A DNA stretch of 64,000 bases from the NCBI RefSeq assembly GCF_029255285.1, contig NZ_JAPUVI010000073.1, forward strand, positions 1 to 64,000. The letters run 5' to 3'. The stretch is from Accumulibacter sp. (GTDB taxonomy: Bacteria; Pseudomonadota; Gammaproteobacteria; Burkholderiales; Rhodocyclaceae). Numbering within the stretch: position 1 is the first letter of the stretch; every line of letters begins with the position of its first letter. Of this stretch, positions 36,786 through 47,182 are shown piece by piece. The translations under genes and the position numbers were made by a program. The notes beneath the pieces are model-generated. The model was not told the DNA's origin and made no database searches. It saw only the letters and a list, made by a program, of their open reading frames with translations.

Positions 36786-38795
36786 TCAAGCGCCGTCCGG
36801 CAGGTTCTGCTGCGCCTGGCGGCGTGTGGCGAAGATATTCGGGTCGGCGACCTGCTTCCTGAAGGCTTCGCCGAGCTTGGCGCGCAGGAAGGTGCTCGAG
36901 GTGTAGCGCGTCACCGCGCTGTAGTAGCGCTCCATGAGGCTTTTGACCATCCCGGTGTAGTCGTCGATCAGTTCCGGCGTGATGCTGAAACGATCGTAGT
37001 TGACGATCGCGGCAACCTGGTGGCCGATCGGCGCCAGCCTCCACTCGACGGCCTGACGGATGCGCTCGATATCCTGCGCACTACGCACCGACAAGGCATC
37101 GAAGTTGACGAAGAAGAGGTTTTGCCGGGCATCGTAGCTCAGTCGGTCGGCAATCGGAATTTCCAGCATTTGCGGCCGCAGACCCATGGGTGGCGAGGCG
37201 AAGATCCGCTCGTCCATGAGCGCCGGTGCCTGCCGCATGATGGGAACGAAGTCCATGCGATCGAGAATGTCGCGCTGCAGATCGACGCCGCGGGCAATCT
37301 CGATCAGTTCGAGCCCGTCGGCGCAAAGGCGGAAGACGCAGCGTTCGGTGATGTAGAGCACCGTCTTGCCGTCCTTCGCCGCCACCGGACCACTGAAGCT
37401 GCGGTGTTCGACTTCGTGTACGAACTTTCTCGCCTGGCCGTCAGCCAGAATCCTGATGCCGCCGGCTGCCAGCGCGATCTTTAGTCCGCCGGCGCTGAAG
37501 GTGCCGACGAACACCACCTTCTTGGCATTCTGGCTGATGTTGATGAAGCCGCCGGCGCCGGCCAGCCTGGGGCCGAACTTCGATACGTTCAGATTTCCTT
37601 CGCGATCGGCCTGGGCCAGCCCCAGGAAGGCGAGATCCAGCCCACCCCCATCGTAGAAATCGAACTGGCTCGGTTGGTCGACGATGGCCTGCGTATTGGT
37701 CGCCGCGCCGAAACTCAGGCCGCCGGCCGGCACGCCGCCGATCACCCCCGGTTCGGCGGTGAGAGTGATCAGGTCGATGATTTGCTCCTCGGCAGCGACC
37801 GAGGCGATTCCCTCCGGCATGCCGATGCCAAGATTCACCACGTCGTTGGCCGACAGCTCCATTGCGGCGCGACGCGCGATGATCTTGCGCTCGTCCATCG
37901 CCATCGCCGGGATGGCCGACATCGGCACGCGTATTTCGCCGGAGTACGCGGGGTTGTAGGTCTCGACGAAGGTCTGCATGTGGTACTCGGGCTTTTCGGC
38001 CACCACCACGCAGTCCACCACGACGCCGGGTATCTTGACTTGGCGCGAGTTGAGCGTGTGGCGTTCGGCGATCCGCTCGACCTGGGCAATGACGATGCCG
38101 CCCGAATTGTGCGCCGCCATCGCGATGGCCTGCGCTTCGAGCGTCAAAGCCTCCTTCTCCATCGTGATGTTGCCGTCCGGATCGGCGGTCGTGCCGCGGA
38201 CGATGCCGACGTTGATCGGGAAGGCCCGGTAGAACAGATAGTCCTTGCCGTCGACCGGCATCAGACGAACGAGATCGACACCGCTGTCGACGGTCCGCTT
38301 GTTCAACTTGCCGCCACCGTGCCGCGGATCGACGAAAGTTCCCAGACCGACCCGGGTCAGCGTTCCCGGTTTGCCGGCCGCGATGTCGCGGAAAAGGTGG
38401 CAGATCACGCCTTGCGGCAGGTTCCAGGCCTCGATGCGATTGGCCACCGCCAGTCGCTGCAGCTTGGGTACCAGGCCCCAGTGACCGCCGATGACGCGCT
38501 TGAGCAGCCCGTCGTGGCCGAGGTGGTTGAGGCCGCGCTCCTTGCCGTCGCCCTGGCCGGCGGCATAGACCAGTGTCAGGTTGCGCGGCCGGCCGAGACC
38601 CTGCCGGTCGGTTTTCCTGCTGTCAAGAAACAGCGCCTCGATGGCGACGGCAATGTTCTCGGCGAAGCCGATGCCGACGAAGCCGGCCGTGGCCAGCGTG
38701 TCGCCGTCGCGGATGAGCTGCACCGCCTGGCGCGCGCTCATCACTTTGCCGGTATCGCTGCCGCGCAGTGAGGCAAGCATGGGGTGTTGGGACAT
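36786..38795 (-). CDS. Acetate/propionate CoA-transferase family protein
   Basis: 669 residues, the single-chain form that fuses the alpha and beta CoA-transferase halves. The alpha half opens with [31 protein letters not shown]; the beta half carries the catalytic glutamate in [20 protein letters not shown]. These match propionate CoA-transferases (Pct, YdiF-like), which move CoA between short acids such as acetate, propionate, lactate and acetoacetate; the preferred acid is not readable here. GAGGAG lies 6 bases before the ATG. The C-terminal tail of about 100 residues is longer than in YdiF. Follows the glycerate kinase gene on the same strand at 105 bases. Confidence 0.9.
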   Translation of the reverse strand: MSQHPMLASLRGSDTGKVMSARQAVQLIRDGDTLATAGFVGIGFAENIAVAIEALFLDSRKTDRQGLGRPRNLTLVYAAGQGDGKERGLNHLGHDGLLKRVIGGHWGLVPKLQRLAVANRIEAWNLPQGVICHLFRDIAAGKPGTLTRVGLGTFVDPRHGGGKLNKRTVDSGVDLVRLMPVDGKDYLFYRAFPINVGIVRGTTADPDGNITMEKEALTLEAQAIAMAAHNSGGIVIAQVERIAERHTLNSRQVKIPGVVVDCVVVAEKPEYHMQTFVETYNPAYSGEIRVPMSAIPAMAMDERKIIARRAAMELSANDVVNLGIGMPEGIASVAAEEQIIDLITLTAEPGVIGGVPAGGLSFGAATNTQAIVDQPSQFDFYDGGGLDLAFLGLAQADREGNLNVSKFGPRLAGAGGFINISQNAKKVVFVGTFSAGGLKIALAAGGIRILADGQARKFVHEVEHRSFSGPVAAKDGKTVLYITERCVFRLCADGLELIEIARGVDLQRDILDRMDFVPIMRQAPALMDERIFASPPMGLRPQMLEIPIADRLSYDARQNLFFVNFDALSVRSAQDIERIRQAVEWRLAPIGHQVAAIVNYDRFSITPELIDDYTGMVKSLMERYYSAVTRYTSSTFLRAKLGEAFRKQVADPNIFATRRQAQQNLPDGA

Positions 38796-38900
38796 TCGAT
38801 ACTCCTCTCGTTCGGGTGAGTCGCTTCCGCGATCTCCGGCGGCTGGCGGACGGTCATCGCCGTCGCCGGCTTGATCTCGCCGCGACACGTCGGAGAACGA

Positions 38901-40181
38901 TCAGGCAGGCCGGTCGTCAACCAGGATCGCCCGGAAGTCATTGACGTTGGTCAGCGTCGGGCCAGTGACCAGAGAGTCGCCCAAGGCGCCGAAAAACGTG
39001 TGGCCGTCGTTGTCGTCGAGGCTGGCGAGCGGCGCGATGCCCTTGGCCCAGGCACGGCTCAGGCTGTCCGGCGCCAACCAGGCGCCGGCGATTTCGGCCA
39101 GGCCGTCCACCCCGTCGGTGTCGCCGGCGATGGCGTGGATGCGGCGATGGCCGTTGAGCGCCAGGCCGAGGGCGAGCAGAAACTCGACATTGCGCCCGCC
39201 GCACCCGCTGCCGCGTACGGTGACCGTCGTCTCGCCGCCGGACAGCAGGACGCAGGGCGCGGCGAAGGGCTGGCCGCGGTCAGCCACCTGCAAGGCAATC
39301 CCGGCCATGACCTTGGCCACATCACGCGCTTCGCCTTCGATGGCGTCACCCAGAACGTGCGCCGCCACACCGGCCCGGCGCGCCACCGCGGCGGCCGCTT
39401 CGAGTGCCATCTGCGGCGTCGCGATCAGGCGCGTCTCCACCCTGGCCAGGCGCGCGTCGCCCGGCTTGATCGACTCGCCGCGACCACTTTCGAGGAGTTC
39501 GATCACCTCCGGCGGGACGACGATACCGTAGCGGCGGACGATCGCCAGCGCCTCGTCGCAATGCGTCGGGTCAGCGACCGTCGGACCGGAGGCGATGTCG
39601 ATCGGGTTGTCGCCCGGCACGTCAGAGATCAGGAGGTTCAGCACACGCGCCGGATGACAGGCTGCGGCCAGGCGCCCGCCCTTGATCGCCGACAGGTGAC
39701 GACGGACGCAGTTGATCTCCGAGATCGAAGCCCCGGACTTGAGCAAGGCTTTGCTGAGCGCCTGCTTGTCGGTCAGGCTCAGCCCGTCGAGCGGCCGCAC
39801 AAGCAGCGAAGAGCCGCCGCCCGAGATCAGGCACAGCACGGTATCGTCGGCGCCGAGCCCGCGCACCAGGGCTTCGATGCGTCGCGTGGCGGCGACTCCG
39901 GCGGCATCCGGAAGCGGGTGCGCCGCCTCGACGATCTCGATGCGCCGGCAAGGAAGAGCGTAGCCGTAACGGGTCACCACCAGTCCGCACAAGTCGCCCG
40001 GCCAGTGGTCCTCCAAGGTTTTGGCCATCGCGGCCGAAGCCTTGCCGGCACCAATCACGATCAGCCGGCCGCGCGGCGGCGCAGCGGGCAGGTGCGGCGG
40101 CACGCAGTGTGCCGGCTGGGCGGCGGCGATCGCCGCCGCGAACATGTCGCGCAGCAGTCGGCGTGCTTGCTTGCTCTCCAT
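38901..40181 (-). CDS. Glycerate 2-kinase, MOFRL family
   Basis: 426 residues of the DUF4147/MOFRL type (GckA/TtuD-like), which phosphorylates D-glycerate to 2-phosphoglycerate. Motifs: IVIGAGKASAAMAKTLE, the nucleotide loop LISGGGSSLLVRP, NCVRRHLSAIKGGRLA, LLISDVPGDNPIDIASGPT and the C-terminal LSGGETTVTVRGSGCGGRNVEFLL with AGDTDGVDG. GAGGAG is about 8 bases upstream of the ATG at 40181; the frame runs further to 40304 without support. Glycerate could come from the glyoxylate route encoded at 15-23 kb, although no glyoxylate carboligase is seen here. Confidence 0.93.
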   Translation of the reverse strand: MESKQARRLLRDMFAAAIAAAQPAHCVPPHLPAAPPRGRLIVIGAGKASAAMAKTLEDHWPGDLCGLVVTRYGYALPCRRIEIVEAAHPLPDAAGVAATRRIEALVRGLGADDTVLCLISGGGSSLLVRPLDGLSLTDKQALSKALLKSGASISEINCVRRHLSAIKGGRLAAACHPARVLNLLISDVPGDNPIDIASGPTVADPTHCDEALAIVRRYGIVVPPEVIELLESGRGESIKPGDARLARVETRLIATPQMALEAAAAVARRAGVAAHVLGDAIEGEARDVAKVMAGIALQVADRGQPFAAPCVLLSGGETTVTVRGSGCGGRNVEFLLALGLALNGHRRIHAIAGDTDGVDGLAEIAGAWLAPDSLSRAWAKGIAPLASLDDNDGHTFFGALGDSLVTGPTLTNVNDFRAILVDDRPA

Positions 40182-40642
40182 CCTTGATCTCCTCGGCAGG
40201 CGGCCGCCGATCGCTCGGGCTTGGGACATCCAGCGGTCGACGTCGAGCCGCTGCAGCATACCGGCAAGGCGCCTCCTCCGACAAGCTGACCTCTCCGGCG
40301 ACACGGATTCCGCCAGGCGGCGCTCACCCGATCACTCGGCGCGGGCACACCGAAGACCCGCGACACATTCAACACGCACAGGCGGCTCGGGGCGATGAAC
40401 GGCGCCGCGGGTCATCCGGAACGTCGCCCAACCCTCGTCGGCACGACCGAACTCCGGCAGGACACCATGGACAGACAAGCTCCCCGTCCTGCTTCCCGGC
40501 CGACGGCGCTGTCTCGACATCCGGTTCACCACTCGCCACAAACCTGCGTCGGCGCGCCGGCGGGCCATTTCAAATTGCAGAGTGCCGGGCGATGTGTTAC
40601 AAGACGAATTTTTCGCCAACCTCTCCGCAGGCCTTCCCGCCC
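40182..40642. other. 461-base intergenic region between divergent genes
   Basis: Separates glycerate kinase (leftward) from the STAS-hslVU cluster (rightward). No clear promoter pair, RNA or repeat was found. An alternative upstream ATG for the STAS gene lies at 40592. Confidence 0.4.
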
Positions 40643-41890
40643 ATGGTTTTCTCGTTTTTCAAGAAGCCTGAAAAGAAAATGGTTGCCCGACCGGCGGCTG
40701 TTCCGCGTCCGCGCGAGGAACGGGCGGCGGTGTCTGGCACGGAGGCGGAAGATAAGCACAAGAACGCGACACCGCCTCCGGCCGCTGGACTGGCGCGGGG
40801 AGATCTTCCCTTTGCCACGCCGGTGGTGCAACCGGAGACTCCGCCGCTGGATCTCAGCGAGTTCGTTTTCAGTGAGGTATCGACCGAGTACCAGGTCGAG
40901 GCCGAAGTCGATCCGATCGACGCCGACGCCGAAGAGGCAGCGATGCTGTATGCCAACGGCCAGGATCGGGCGGTACGCGCGCTGCTCGAGAAGTCCACGC
41001 GCCTTTACCGATCCGGTGCTGGCGAGCGCTTGTGGCTGATGTTGTTTGACTTTTTCCGGCTGACCGGTCAGAAAGCAGCTTTCGAAGCGCTCGAGATCGA
41101 GTACGCCGAGTGTTTCGAAAAATCACCGCCGGGTTGGCGGGAGGCGGTGGCCGCCGTGCCGACCCGTGCCAAGGCAACGGGAACCGTGTTGTTCAAGGGC
41201 GAGTTGACCGGTGACAACGCAGCGGGCTTCGATACGCTTCGCCAGGCTGTGGACAAGAACTTGCACCTTCGTCTCGATTTGTCCAAGGTGCGCCGCTTGG
41301 ACGCCGCCGGCTGCGAGCAACTCCTCGCCCTGCTGCTGCAGGCCCGCCGGAAGCGTCACGAGGTCGAGTTGCTGGGCCGCGATCAAATCGCCGCGTTGCT
41401 CGACGGCCGGGTCATCCCCGGCCGTGCGGAGGATCGTGGCTGCTGGCTGCTGAAACTCGAGTTCTGCCAGTTGCGCGGCCAGCTCGAAGCCTTCGAGGAA
41501 GTGGCGATCGACTATGCGGTGACCTTCGAGATTTCCCCGCCTTCTTGGGAACCCAATCGCGTTCAGGAGACCGAACCGGCGGCGCTCGACCTGACGCTGG
41601 CGGTAGTCGGCGACCTGGAAACCGAGGCGTATGTGATCAAAGGCGACGTCAAGTCGTCGCGCTTTGGCGATCTACTGGCCTACGCGGCGGCCAACGATCC
41701 GGTACTCATCGACTGCTCGGCAGTGACGCGCATGGATTTTCTCAGCGCCGGCACCTTGCTCAACGTGCTCGCGACAGTCAAGCGGACGGGCCGGCAGATC
41801 GTCTTTCGGCACCCCAATCACCTGCTGGCCGAGTTGTTCCGCGTCGTTGGCCTGAAGAACGTCGCCGAAATCGTCCTCGCGAGAAATTGA
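40643..41890 (+). CDS. Protein with two repeated helical-STAS units, upstream of hslVU
   Basis: 415 residues. The N-terminal 80 are basic then Pro/Ala-rich and probably disordered. The rest is two copies of one unit: a short helical segment ([20 protein letters not shown] ... SPPGW; then [20 protein letters not shown] ... SPPSW) followed by a STAS-like domain (about 185-265 and 330-415). STAS domains bind partner proteins or nucleotides; no transporter domain is present. Genes of this kind sit upstream of hslV in other betaproteobacteria, but their job is not established. Start at 40643 is chosen for the [13 protein letters not shown]-terminus; the ribosome site is weak. Confidence 0.75.
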   Translation: MVFSFFKKPEKKMVARPAAVPRPREERAAVSGTEAEDKHKNATPPPAAGLARGDLPFATPVVQPETPPLDLSEFVFSEVSTEYQVEAEVDPIDADAEEAAMLYANGQDRAVRALLEKSTRLYRSGAGERLWLMLFDFFRLTGQKAAFEALEIEYAECFEKSPPGWREAVAAVPTRAKATGTVLFKGELTGDNAAGFDTLRQAVDKNLHLRLDLSKVRRLDAAGCEQLLALLLQARRKRHEVELLGRDQIAALLDGRVIPGRAEDRGCWLLKLEFCQLRGQLEAFEEVAIDYAVTFEISPPSWEPNRVQETEPAALDLTLAVVGDLETEAYVIKGDVKSSRFGDLLAYAAANDPVLIDCSAVTRMDFLSAGTLLNVLATVKRTGRQIVFRHPNHLLAELFRVVGLKNVAEIVLARN

Positions 41891-41915
41891 CCAGGACAAG
41901 CATCGGGAGTCTTGC

Positions 41916-42452
41916 ATGGAGCAGTATCACGGTACGACGATCCTTTCGGTTCGTCGCGGCAATCGCGTTGCCATGGGCGGCGACGGGCAGGTAACGCTCG
42001 GCAATCTGGTGATCAAAGCCAGCGCACGCAAGGTTCGGCGCATTCACAAAGGGCAGATCCTGGCCGGTTTCGCCGGAGGGACGGCTGACGCTTTTACGCT
42101 CTTCGAGCGTTTCGAGGCCAAACTCGACATGTACCAGGGAAATCTTCTGCGCTCGGCGGTTGAACTGGCCAAGGATTGGCGAAGCGATCGCGCTTTGCGT
42201 CGGCTCGAGGCGATGCTGGCCGTCGCCGACCGGGACAACTCGCTGATCATTACCGGCAACGGTGACGTCGTCGACCCCGAGTACGGCATCGTGGCCATCG
42301 GCTCGGGAGGCGCTTTCGCCCACTCGGCGGCACGCGCACTGGTCGAGAACAGCGAGCTCGATCCGGCGGTGGTCGTCCGCAAATCGCTGCAGATCGCCAG
42401 CGAGCTGTGCATCTACACCAATCAGAACTTCACCATCGAGGTGCTGGAATAA
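41916..42452 (+). CDS. hslV: ATP-dependent protease proteolytic subunit HslV
   Basis: Threonine protease of the HslUV (ClpYQ) complex. 178 residues. A six-residue propeptide (MEQYHG) precedes the catalytic Thr of [44 protein letters not shown] and [11 protein letters not shown] match the family. GGGAG lies before the ATG. It follows the STAS gene by 25 bases and hslU starts two bases after its stop, so all three are one operon. Confidence 0.98.
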   Translation: MEQYHGTTILSVRRGNRVAMGGDGQVTLGNLVIKASARKVRRIHKGQILAGFAGGTADAFTLFERFEAKLDMYQGNLLRSAVELAKDWRSDRALRRLEAMLAVADRDNSLIITGNGDVVDPEYGIVAIGSGGAFAHSAARALVENSELDPAVVVRKSLQIASELCIYTNQNFTIEVLE

Positions 42453-42454
42453 TC

Positions 42455-43786
42455 ATGTCGGCCATGACCCCGCAGGAAATTGTCTACGAACTCGATAAAC
42501 ACATTGTCGGTCAGGGCAAGGCAAAGAAAGCCGTCGCCATCGCACTGCGCAACCGCTGGCGGCGGGGGCAGGTGGCCGAACCTTTGCGCCAGGAAATCAC
42601 ACCGAAAAATATCCTGATGATCGGCCCGACCGGCGTCGGCAAGACCGAGATCGCGCGTCGCCTGGCGCGACTGGCCAACGCACCCTTCATCAAGGTCGAG
42701 GCGAGCAAATTCACCGAGGTGGGCTACGTTGGGCGCGACGTCGAAACGATCGTTCGCGATCTGGTCGAGATCGCCGTCAAGAGCGGTCGTGAGCAAGCCA
42801 TGAAAGGGGTGCGAACGCGCGCCGAGGATGCGGCCGAAGATCGCATCCTCGACGCTCTGTTGCCGCCGGCGCGCGGAAATTTCTTCAACGACGCGCAGTC
42901 GACCGAAGACAATGCGACACGACAGAAATTCCGCAAGCGACTGCGCGAGGGCGAACTCGACGACAAGGAGATCGAGGTAGACATCGCGGCGCCGTCGATG
43001 CAGGCCGAGATCTTCGCGCCGCCGGGAATGGAGGAACTGACCGCACAGATCCAGGGCATGTTCCAGAACATCGGGGGTGGTCGCAAGAAATCGCGCAAGC
43101 TGAAGATCTCCGAAGCGCGTCGCTTGCTGATCGACGAGGAAGCGGCGAAACAGGTCAACGACGAGGAAGTCAAGCTGGAGGCCGTCAGGAACGTCGAGCA
43201 GAACGGTATCGTGTTTCTCGATGAGATCGACAAGATTGCCTCGCGCAGTGACACGCATGGCGTCGATGTCTCGCGTCAGGGCGTGCAGCGCGACCTGTTA
43301 CCACTTGTCGAAGGCACCACCGTGTCGACCAAGTACGGGATGATTCGTACCGACCACGTACTTTTCATCGCCAGCGGCGCGTTTCACCTCGCCAAACCTT
43401 CGGACCTGATTCCCGAATTGCAGGGGCGCTTTCCGATTCGCGTCGAGCTCGACTCGCTGTCGGTGGCCGACTTCGAGTGCATTCTGACGCAAACCGACGC
43501 CTGCCTGACCAAACAGTACCAAGCCTTACTGGCGACGGAAGGAGTGACGCTCGATTTTTCCGCCGACGGAGTCAAGCGCCTGGCGGAAATCGCCTGGTCG
43601 GTCAACGAGCGGACCGAGAACATCGGCGCGCGCCGCCTGTACACCGTCATGGAACGGCTACTCGAAGACGTGTCGTTTTCGGCCGGCAAAGGCTCGGGCG
43701 GGACAGTGGCCATCGATGCCACCTACGTCGACGGCCGCCTGGCAGAACTGGCACAGAACGAGGATCTTTCGCGCTACGTCCTGTAG
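42455..43786 (+). CDS. hslU: ATP-dependent protease ATPase subunit HslU
   Basis: AAA+ unfoldase that feeds substrates to HslV. 443 residues from the ATG at 42455, the same length as E. coli HslU. Opens with [17 protein letters not shown]; Walker A is [15 protein letters not shown], Walker B is [12 protein letters not shown], and the C-terminal EDLSRYVL docks into HslV. The intermediate domain lies at about residues 110-230. Coupled to hslV; convergent with the next leftward gene. The frame extends upstream into hslV but this start gives the family N-terminus. Confidence 0.98.
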   Translation: MSAMTPQEIVYELDKHIVGQGKAKKAVAIALRNRWRRGQVAEPLRQEITPKNILMIGPTGVGKTEIARRLARLANAPFIKVEASKFTEVGYVGRDVETIVRDLVEIAVKSGREQAMKGVRTRAEDAAEDRILDALLPPARGNFFNDAQSTEDNATRQKFRKRLREGELDDKEIEVDIAAPSMQAEIFAPPGMEELTAQIQGMFQNIGGGRKKSRKLKISEARRLLIDEEAAKQVNDEEVKLEAVRNVEQNGIVFLDEIDKIASRSDTHGVDVSRQGVQRDLLPLVEGTTVSTKYGMIRTDHVLFIASGAFHLAKPSDLIPELQGRFPIRVELDSLSVADFECILTQTDACLTKQYQALLATEGVTLDFSADGVKRLAEIAWSVNERTENIGARRLYTVMERLLEDVSFSAGKGSGGTVAIDATYVDGRLAELAQNEDLSRYVL

Positions 43787-43819
43787 CCGCCGCCGGCCGC
43801 TACGGCACCTTCGTCGCTC

Positions 43820-44248
43820 CTATTTGACGACCAGAACCGGCAGGTCGGTGAGGTGGACGACGCGGTTGGTGACCGAACCGAGCAATACCCCGGCGACCGA
43901 ACCGAGGCCGCGCGCTCCCATGACGATCTGCGTGCAGTGCTGCCGGCTGGCGAAATCGACGATCGTCTGGGCGGTCTCGCCGACCACAATGTGCGCCGAG
44001 CAGGACAGCCCGGCGGCCTCCAGTTTGGCGCGCGCACTGGCCAGAGCGACCTCTCCCGCGTCACGGTGGTAATCATGGACGACTGTGCTGTCCACGAAGC
44101 GGGTGACGTCGGAAGGTAAGGGCGCCTGTACGTTCAGCAGAATGATTACCGGCGCAACCGCATCCCTGGCCGCTTCGCGAACGACGTACTCGACGGCGCG
44201 CAGCGCATGCGGCGAACCATCGACCGGAACCAACCACAGAGCACTCAT
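43820..44248 (-). CDS. Universal stress protein, UspA family
   Basis: 142-residue Usp (MSALWLVPVDGSPHALRAV ... MGARGLGSVAGVLLGSVTNRVV ... LPVLVVK), the ATP-binding form. Its ATG overlaps the stop of the upstream terC gene (ATGA), and GGAG lies about 8 bases upstream, so it is translated together with TerC. This is the third Usp gene in the window and, like the other two, adjoins an integral membrane protein gene. Confidence 0.9.
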   Translation of the reverse strand: MSALWLVPVDGSPHALRAVEYVVREAARDAVAPVIILLNVQAPLPSDVTRFVDSTVVHDYHRDAGEVALASARAKLEAAGLSCSAHIVVGETAQTIVDFASRQHCTQIVMGARGLGSVAGVLLGSVTNRVVHLTDLPVLVVK

Positions 44249-44988
44249 TGCGCATCTCCTGTCTGGCGAGTCTGGGCAGCCGTCGTGGCCAGTTCGGCCT
44301 TGCGCTGTGCCGCGTACTGCCGGTTGGCCAGCCACTTGCCGACGACGACGACGAGCAGCGCGCCGGTGGCCGAGGCCAGCGTGCTGGCGTGGGGAATGAG
44401 ATCTCGCCAGGTCGCGGGCAGCGCCGGGTCGGTGACCAGCATACCGCCACCGATCCAGCCGAGGAGCGCACCACCGGCCGTGATCACGACCGGGAAGCGG
44501 TCCATCAGCGCAAGCACCAGTTTGCTGCCCCAGACGACTATCGGAATCGAGACGGTAATGCCGAAAACGACGAGAACGATCGAACCATGTGCCGCGCCGG
44601 CCACCGCGATGACGTTGTCGATGCTCATCACGGCGTCGGCGACAATGATCGTCTTGATCGCTCCGATGAGCGTGCTGCTGCCCTGAACGGCGCCGTGCGC
44701 GTCCTCGTGTTCGGGGAGTACCAGCTTGATACCGATCCAGAACAACAGTAACCCGCCGACGATCTTCAAGTAAGAAATCGCCAGCAGTTGCAGCGCGAAA
44801 TAGATCAAGGCGATCCGCAGGCCGATGGCGCCGAAAACGCCCCAAAAAATTCCCTTGTTGCGCTGCGCTTGGGGCAACTTCCGGCAGGCAAGCGCAATGA
44901 CCACGGCGTTGTCGCCACCGAGCAGGATGTCGATGGCGATGATCTGGAGTACGGACACCCAGAAAACCGGCGAAGCGAGATCGTGCAT
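44245..44988 (-). CDS. TerC family integral membrane protein
   Basis: 247 residues with about seven membrane spans. Family signatures: LQIIAIDILLGGDNAVVIALACRKLP in span 1-2, KIVGGLLLFWIGIKLV, and VADAVMSIDNVIAVAGAAHGS with acidic residues in membrane helices. TerC proteins (YjbE/Alx-like) are linked to Mn2+ efflux, metal loading of exported enzymes, and tellurium resistance; which applies is not shown by sequence. Operon with the following UspA gene. Confidence 0.88.
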   Translation of the reverse strand: MHDLASPVFWVSVLQIIAIDILLGGDNAVVIALACRKLPQAQRNKGIFWGVFGAIGLRIALIYFALQLLAISYLKIVGGLLLFWIGIKLVLPEHEDAHGAVQGSSTLIGAIKTIIVADAVMSIDNVIAVAGAAHGSIVLVVFGITVSIPIVVWGSKLVLALMDRFPVVITAGGALLGWIGGGMLVTDPALPATWRDLIPHASTLASATGALLVVVVGKWLANRQYAAQRKAELATTAAQTRQTGDAQ

Positions 44989-45331
44989 TTATCTTCCTCA
45001 TCCTTCCGTCAGTTTGGCGGCTTTCCTTCACGCAGGTCGGAAGCGGATAAGCGACTCTGGCAAAAGGCGACTGGACATAAAGAGTCGCGCATTGTCTCAC
45101 ACTTGGCCGATGAACAAACTCGGAGAGCCTTGCCCAACAGGACAAGGCCTGGTTCATACGCCGTCGTCTGATATCAACCCGCTTTCAAGCTGGCGCCTGA
45201 GTAGAAGAGACGACAATCGTCGCCTGTCGACAGACGGAGCGACGACCGGCGCGTTTGCTGTCGACAGGCCATTGTTTCGCCACTGGCGAGCCACTGCTAG
45301 AATGCACCGACTGTTTTCTCGGTGTTGTGCC
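44989..45331. other. 343-base intergenic region between terC and the GGDEF gene
   Basis: Divergent promoter region. I looked for a yybP-ykoY manganese riboswitch ahead of terC, which some homologues have, and did not see its conserved core. No other structure recognised. Confidence 0.35.
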
Positions 45332-47122
45332 ATGCCCAGCCTGTCAAACCCATCCGAAATTGCGCGTGAAGCCTTGCGCCTGTTGGCGGTAAGGCGGATG
45401 TCCCCATCCCCCGAGAACTACCGGGCGCTCTACCACGAGATCGCCGGCATCGCTGACGTTTCTGGCGAGCCCTTTCCGGAGCGCGAATTGAACGCGCTCC
45501 TTGCCTCGCTGCCACGTGAGACGCCGGTTCAGCAAAAACTGGCCAAACGATTTGGACTGGCACTCAAAGGCGGGAGCTGGGAGAAAATCCAGCAGGGCAT
45601 CGGCGAACTCGTAAGGGAGATCGGCAAGGAATACGAACTACCGTGGAGCGAGTTGTTGGCCGACTTCCTGCGCCAGTGGGAAGGCAAGCAAGCGGGCCTT
45701 ACCGTCGCTCGCAAGCGGGAGTCGCTGGAACGTGTTCTGGCCGGTGGTTCGACGAACCGCGAGCTGTTTTTCGGACGCTTGCAGGGCTTGGTCAGATCGT
45801 GGGCGAGCAATGCTCCGGTAGCCGACGAGATGCCTCTCGTCGCCGCCGAGACGGCAGCCGCACAGACGGCGGCACCGCCAGCCGACGCCAGCGACACACC
45901 GGCAATTACGGATGGTGTCAGCGAGCTGTCGACCGAGTTGCGTGATCTGTTCGCGTACACACTCGAAGTCGTCGTCGCCACCCAACTCGACGACGAGCCG
46001 GACTTGGCGGCCAACGCGCGGGATCTGGCGCACAAGGTACGCACCGCGACCTCGCGCGCGGCGATCGACGGATTGCTGGCAGGCGTCAAACGCTTCACCT
46101 TCCGCTTGGAAATTCTGGCCGAAGACCGCGCCGAACTGCGTGCCGGCCTGCTCAAGCTGCTGCAGTTGCTGATCGAGAACGTTGGCGAGCTGGTCGTCGA
46201 GGACCACTGGCTGAAAGGGCAGATCGACATCGTGCGTGATATCGTCGCGCAACCTTTGAGCATTCGCTCTATCGGCGACGCCGAAAGCCGACTCAAGGAA
46301 GTCATTTTCAAGCAGAGCCAGCTCAAGCAAAGCCTCAACGAGGCCAAGGAAGCGCTCAAGCAGATGCTGGCCGGCTTTGTCGATCATCTGGCCGAATTCG
46401 CCGACACGACATCGGACTATCACGACAAGATCGAGGTCTGCGCCGCCCGGATCAGCAAGGCCGAAGACATCTCCGAACTCCAGGGTGTTCTTGCGGAAGT
46501 GGTGCGCGAGACACGCATCATTCAGTTGAATGCTCAACGCTCCCGTGACGAGCTCCGTGCGGCCAGGCTGCGCGTCGAAGAAGCCGAGCAGCGGATCAGC
46601 GAACTACAGGCGGAACTCGACAAGGCCAGCACGCTGGTGCGCCACGACCAGCTCACCGGTACGCTCAACCGCCGTGGTCTCGAAGAAGCCTTTGGCAAGG
46701 AAGCGGCCCGCTCCCAGCGCCGCCAGTCCAGCCTCTGCGTCGCTTTGCTGGACATCGACAACTTCAAGAAGCTTAACGATTCTCTCGGCCACGACGCGGG
46801 CGATGCGGCGCTGATTCATCTCGCGACGGTGATTCGGGAAACCATGCGGCCGCACGATACGATCGCACGCTTCGGTGGCGAGGAATTCATCATCCTGCTG
46901 CCCGATACGTCGATCGACGACGCGCAGACGGCCGTCGTCCGCCTGCAGCGCGAGCTGACGCGTCGCTTTTTTCTGCACAACAACAACCGGCAACTGATCA
47001 CCTTCAGCGCTGGCGTAACCGATTTCCGTTCGGACGATACGCAGGCCTCGGTCACCAAGCGCGCCGACGAAGCCATGTATGCCGCCAAGCAGGCCGGAAA
47101 GAATCGCGTGTTGATCGGCTAA
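45332..47122 (+). CDS. Soluble diguanylate cyclase (GGDEF)
   Basis: 596 residues, no membrane span or signal peptide. The C-terminal GGDEF domain (about 430-596) has an intact active site RFGGEEF (GGEEF at 515-519) and, five residues before it, an RPHD inhibitory I-site (506-509), so it should make c-di-GMP under product feedback. Residues about 360-430 are a long coiled coil (KASTLVRHDQLTGTLNRRG follows). The N-terminal 350 residues are helical with no domain I recognise. An alternative start at 45302 would add ten residues. It may oppose the HD-GYP protein at 16909. Confidence 0.9.
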   Translation: MPSLSNPSEIAREALRLLAVRRMSPSPENYRALYHEIAGIADVSGEPFPERELNALLASLPRETPVQQKLAKRFGLALKGGSWEKIQQGIGELVREIGKEYELPWSELLADFLRQWEGKQAGLTVARKRESLERVLAGGSTNRELFFGRLQGLVRSWASNAPVADEMPLVAAETAAAQTAAPPADASDTPAITDGVSELSTELRDLFAYTLEVVVATQLDDEPDLAANARDLAHKVRTATSRAAIDGLLAGVKRFTFRLEILAEDRAELRAGLLKLLQLLIENVGELVVEDHWLKGQIDIVRDIVAQPLSIRSIGDAESRLKEVIFKQSQLKQSLNEAKEALKQMLAGFVDHLAEFADTTSDYHDKIEVCAARISKAEDISELQGVLAEVVRETRIIQLNAQRSRDELRAARLRVEEAEQRISELQAELDKASTLVRHDQLTGTLNRRGLEEAFGKEAARSQRRQSSLCVALLDIDNFKKLNDSLGHDAGDAALIHLATVIRETMRPHDTIARFGGEEFIILLPDTSIDDAQTAVVRLQRELTRRFFLHNNNRQLITFSAGVTDFRSDDTQASVTKRADEAMYAAKQAGKNRVLIG

Positions 47123-47182
47123 AGCGAGGCCCTGGCGAGCGTCGCGCGGAACGCTGGCGAGTACCCGGAGGCCGCTCTCGCT

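Noticed and set aside
44989-45170. yybP-ykoY manganese riboswitch before terC
   Set aside because: Considered because some TerC genes carry one; the conserved core and paired helices were not found.
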